In this document: positions 5,833 through 7,952 of the stretch, in pieces
How the letters are laid out: each line of letters begins with the position of its first letter
Numbering within the stretch: the first letter of the stretch is position 1
Assembly (NCBI GenBank): GCA_043775075.1
Contig: JAYVSS010000294.1
Span: forward strand, 1 to 7,952
Source of the DNA: JANLQX01 sp043775075
Lineage (GTDB): Bacteria; Actinomycetota; Acidimicrobiia; Acidimicrobiales; JANYDT01
Reading direction: 5' to 3'
DNA: 7,952 nucleotides
Position numbers and translations under genes: made by a program
The notes under the pieces: model-generated
What the model was told of the DNA's origin: nothing
The model's database searches: none
What the model saw: the letters and a program-made list of their open reading frames with translations, nothing else

Positions 5833-7305
5833 TGCCTCCTTACCGACGTTCGGTAGGTCCACGTTAACCAACTTCATCGCTGCGGCCCGGGCGAGGGCGA
5901 TTTCGTTGTTGTGAAGGAAGGCGGACACGATGTACCCAAGGTCGAATCGGTCACCGTACAAGACCGGGGCAATTGGTCCGGTTACGTCGCCTATCAGTCG
6001 TTCGAGGTCCCCGTCGTAGGGTTTTGGTGGCCGGTGACAGCGCCGATTGAAACGGAGCTCGCTTGATGGCGATCCGCTGATGGTCCAGCCGTGTTCGTGT
6101 ACGAGGCGGTGGTGTTCATCGCACAGCATGACCAGGTTTTCTGCCGTTGTCGGACCACCGCCTGACCAGTGCCGAATGTGGTGGGCGTGCAAATTGGCCT
6201 TGCGGTTGCAGCCCGGGTGTCGACACGCGCCGTCGCGTTCTGCGATGAAACGTCGGAGCGAAGGCTTTGGCGTTCGGTGCCTGCGTCCATACGCAATCCC
6301 TGGTTCGGTTCGCTCGTGATCACGGTGCCCTTCGTCCGAATCGTCTCTTGGATCATGTGATCCGGGTGCATGAACTGCTTCGACGACGTCGGCGTCACAG
6401 GAATACCTATCGGCCATTGCCGGGTCGATCGCTGGTCCGTCCTGCAGTTCATCGCCATCAGGGAAACGGTGGATCACGATCAGCGGACGTGCTGATTCTG
6501 GCCCCTCGCCACGTGTCGGCTCGGTCGGAACGGTTCCGGCGAGGTGCCCGCGCACTACCAGGGCCAGAAGCGCGTCGACTCGGCGTTGGGCCGCCGTTCG
6601 ATCAGCCAACAGCGATGCAGCGGAATCGTTGCCTCCCATTTCGTGGTGACCCGTCTTTCGCGATGCAGCGGAATCGTCGGAGCGCTGTCGGGCCATTTCC
6701 GAATGCATGGCACTCGACAACGCTGCTCCCAGATCGGCGGGCAATCGGCCTCGAAGAATCCACGTGCCCTCGTCTTCTTGGATCAACATCACATCACGGC
6801 GATCAGACTGATCACCTGCCACCCCGGGATTACGTTGGCGTTCCACTCGCTCGAATGCTGCGGCCATCCGCTCCAACTGTGGAGCCACGGTGAAACGGGC
6901 CAGCCGCACGAGATCGACTTCTGACTCCGGCGTGATGAAACGACACAGTGCCCGCACCCTCGAATACGAAAGCCGACCGGCGGCGAACTCGGCCGCCAGC
7001 AATGGGAAATCTTCCAATTTGTGAGCAACCAAGACGTACTGTCGGGCGGTAATCAACGAGATGCCAACGTGCCAAACCAACCAATTGGCCATCGACCGAC
7101 ACTCCCATCGCTCCCATATGCGCCGCCGGTCGCACTCGGCGACTAACGCCAACCACCTTGCCGTTCCCGCCGACAAGTCCGCCGCCAATTGACACAAATC
7201 AGCCTCCAAACGCTCACTTGGCACCCCGGCCAGAGGTGAGCGATCAGACCCGGCAACCTCGACCGACGGAAAGGCGATCAACGTAACCAGTGAGGAAGAA
7301 GACAT
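5824..7305 (-). CDS. DUF222/HNH endonuclease-like protein, 13E12 repeat family
   Basis: The 493-residue product has a long helical DUF222-type region (about 33-300). An HNH domain at about 350-405 follows: C361 and C366 in CRHPGC, the HAHHIRHW His cluster at 373-379, then TTAEN (N390), LCDEHH (C395, H398, H399) and H403. These pairs fit a zinc-ribbon HNH nuclease, so DNA cleavage is plausible. The family is abundant and repeated in actinomycetes (for example REP13E12 in Mycobacterium tuberculosis), often in mobile or degenerate form. About 88 residues follow the HNH core, including a C-terminal stretch (YGDRFDLGYIVSAFLHNNE) that I would not call part of the HNH fold. Two copies of a dispersed DNA repeat encode DDSAAS (210-215) and NDSAAS (226-231) in a variable linker just before RTAAQRRVDALLAL. 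I chose ATG 7305 (MSSSSLVTL). ATG 7365 or TTG 7368 would add 20 or 21 residues and cannot be excluded. Confidence 0.9.
   Translation of the reverse strand: MSSSSLVTLIAFPSVEVAGSDRSPLAGVPSERLEADLCQLAADLSAGTARWLALVAECDRRRIWERWECRSMANWLVWHVGISLITARQYVLVAHKLEDFPLLAAEFAAGRLSYSRVRALCRFITPESEVDLVRLARFTVAPQLERMAAAFERVERQRNPGVAGDQSDRRDVMLIQEDEGTWILRGRLPADLGAALSSAMHSEMARQRSDDSAASRKTGHHEMGGNDSAASLLADRTAAQRRVDALLALVVRGHLAGTVPTEPTRGEGPESARPLIVIHRFPDGDELQDGPAIDPAMADRYSCDADVVEAVHAPGSHDPRDDSDEGHRDHERTEPGIAYGRRHRTPKPSLRRFIAERDGACRHPGCNRKANLHAHHIRHWSGGGPTTAENLVMLCDEHHRLVHEHGWTISGSPSSELRFNRRCHRPPKPYDGDLERLIGDVTGPIAPVLYGDRFDLGYIVSAFLHNNEIALARAAAMKLVNVDLPNVGKEAAA
6613..6629. repeat. Dispersed palindrome-ended repeat, copy 3 (inside HNH gene)
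   Basis: CGATGCAGCGGAATCGT again, with 4-bp arms CGAT/ATCG because the preceding base is G. On the minus strand it encodes NDSAAS (residues 226-231 of the HNH protein). Confidence 0.9.
6661..6677. repeat. Dispersed palindrome-ended repeat, copy 4 (inside HNH gene)
   Basis: The same 17 bases, 48 bp (16 codons) from copy 3. On the minus strand it encodes DDSAAS (residues 210-215), so both internal copies are used in the same frame. Confidence 0.9.
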
Positions 7306-7313
7306 TCCGAAGA

Positions 7314-7333
7314 GTGTGACGCAGGGGTGTGAC
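7314..7333. promoter_or_regulatory. Direct repeat GTGTGAC, candidate regulatory site
   Basis: GTGTGAC occurs at 7314-7320 and 7327-7333, a 13-bp spacing, just before the preferred HNH start. It would be a leader site if 7305 is the start, but coding if translation begins at 7365. No clear -10/-35 pair accompanies it. Confidence 0.25.
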
Positions 7334-7384
7334 AAAACCGGCCTGCGATCAGCCGCATGAGCCATCAAATCCGGAAAGCATCAG

Positions 7385-7400
7385 CACAGGACATCCTGTG
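7385..7400. promoter_or_regulatory. Perfect 16-bp dyad, candidate operator
   Basis: CACAGGACATCCTGTG has 7-bp perfect inverted arms around a 2-base centre. The loop is too small for a stable RNA hairpin, so a dimeric repressor site upstream of the HNH gene is the better reading. No regulator is encoded in the window. Confidence 0.4.
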
Positions 7401-7493
7401 TCCTTTGGGCCGCCACGAGATTGTGGGCGGGGCGCAAGGGCACGCTGCAGGATGGATGACGCAACTTTGGCGCCCGCTATCTTTTTGCGGTGC

Positions 7494-7952
7494 TTAGTTT
7501 TCGAGGGTGAGGATTTCGGCGGCCACACGCTCAAGTTCGGCGGTCACACCGCCGGGTTGGGAACGAAGGTCCGTGGCTGGGAGCAACACGAATTTCGTGT
7601 AGCCGCTCTCGACGAATCGTTCGATATGCGCGCGTAGTGCTTGAAGTCCGACGGGAAACAGATCTGATGGATCGGTCACGTCGGGTCGGCGAGCCTTCAC
7701 CCGATCCAAGAAGGGCCCGGCGAGTGGCGCGCCCGAGGAGTAGACAATCAGTACGCCGAAGTGGTCCTCCTCGATGGTCCGCTCAGCTTCAGCCGCCGCC
7801 GCTTCGACCCTAGCCTTCAGATCGGGCGCCTCTTGGGGCGTGATGAATGACGGCAACCATCCGTCCGCTAGGCGTCCGACCCGACGAAGTTCGCTCGGCG
7901 CAATGCCCCCGAGCCATACCTCCGGAGCGCGCGGGAGCCGAGGGCCAACGCG
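7494..7952 (-). CDS. Luciferase-like (LLM class, probably F420-dependent) oxidoreductase, C-terminal part
   Basis: The frame is open from the right edge to TAA at 7494-7496, giving the last 152 residues of a larger protein whose start is outside the window. The stretch beginning PEVWLGGIAPSELRRVGRLA and ending DGWLPSF is the characteristic late barrel strand and helix of bacterial luciferase-like monooxygenases (typically WxGG, then RRAAxxADGWxP). The rest (helix to about EEDHFGVLIVYS, LFPVG, then ALRAHIERFVESGYTKFVLLP and a final helix ending LERVAAEILTLEN) matches the usual C-terminus, where the chain closes the TIM barrel. In actinomycetes such proteins usually use coenzyme F420 and oxidise or reduce small organic substrates. 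The cofactor and substrate cannot be read from this fragment. The end looks intact, and 125-190 bp separate it from the HNH gene start. Confidence 0.88.
   Translation of the reverse strand, partial: RVGPRLPRAPEVWLGGIAPSELRRVGRLADGWLPSFITPQEAPDLKARVEAAAAEAERTIEEDHFGVLIVYSSGAPLAGPFLDRVKARRPDVTDPSDLFPVGLQALRAHIERFVESGYTKFVLLPATDLRSQPGGVTAELERVAAEILTLEN

Noticed and set aside
7424..7493. Terminator after the luciferase-like gene
   Set aside because: Only a 4-bp CCGC/GCGG stem around an A-rich loop is visible, too weak to call.

Overview
The window is GC-rich DNA, roughly 65-70 % GC in the housekeeping genes by hand count of sample lines. It most resembles an actinomycete genome. A lineage near Acidimicrobiia is my guess, inferred from the gene mix rather than proven: a luciferase-like (F420-type) monooxygenase, a FadD19-like acyl-CoA synthetase, a DUF222/HNH 13E12-type protein, a PAS-GGDEF protein and a short NAD-type 6-phosphogluconate dehydrogenase.

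Left part (1-2850). A two-PAS, GGDEF-type signalling gene runs leftward off the window edge (1-1170, minus). Divergent from it is a two-gene operon: 6-phosphogluconate dehydrogenase (1302-2225, plus), overlapping by one base a small single-pass membrane protein (2225-2797, plus). The operon ends at a perfect 12-bp inverted repeat with a 14-nt loop (2813-2850). This lies between two convergent genes and forms the last codons and stop of the next gene.

Middle part (2841-5074). An acyl-CoA synthetase (minus) and a secreted cupredoxin (plus) are divergently transcribed with only 32 bp between their start codons, so any promoters must overlap the opposing coding sequence.

Repeat-rich accessory part (5075-7400). 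This is the unusual region. It opens with a 12-bp tandem repeat array organised as two 59-bp higher-order units. It continues with a gene-poor, lower-GC segment (about 53-60 % GC in sampled lines) bounded by two 41-bp imperfect direct repeats, which holds one possible small exported protein. It ends with a DUF222/HNH endonuclease-like gene of the 13E12 family (5824-7305, minus). A short palindrome-ended sequence, CGATGCAGCGGAATCGT, occurs four times in 1.46 kb. Two copies lie in-frame inside the HNH gene, one lies 11 bp past its stop in the same frame, and one lies at the far end of the low-GC segment. This looks like a small dispersed element able to sit inside coding sequence. A perfect 16-bp dyad (7385-7400) lies upstream of the HNH gene.

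Right edge (7494-7952). The C-terminal part of a luciferase-like monooxygenase, minus strand, enters from outside the window.

No tRNA, rRNA, CRISPR array or transposase was seen.
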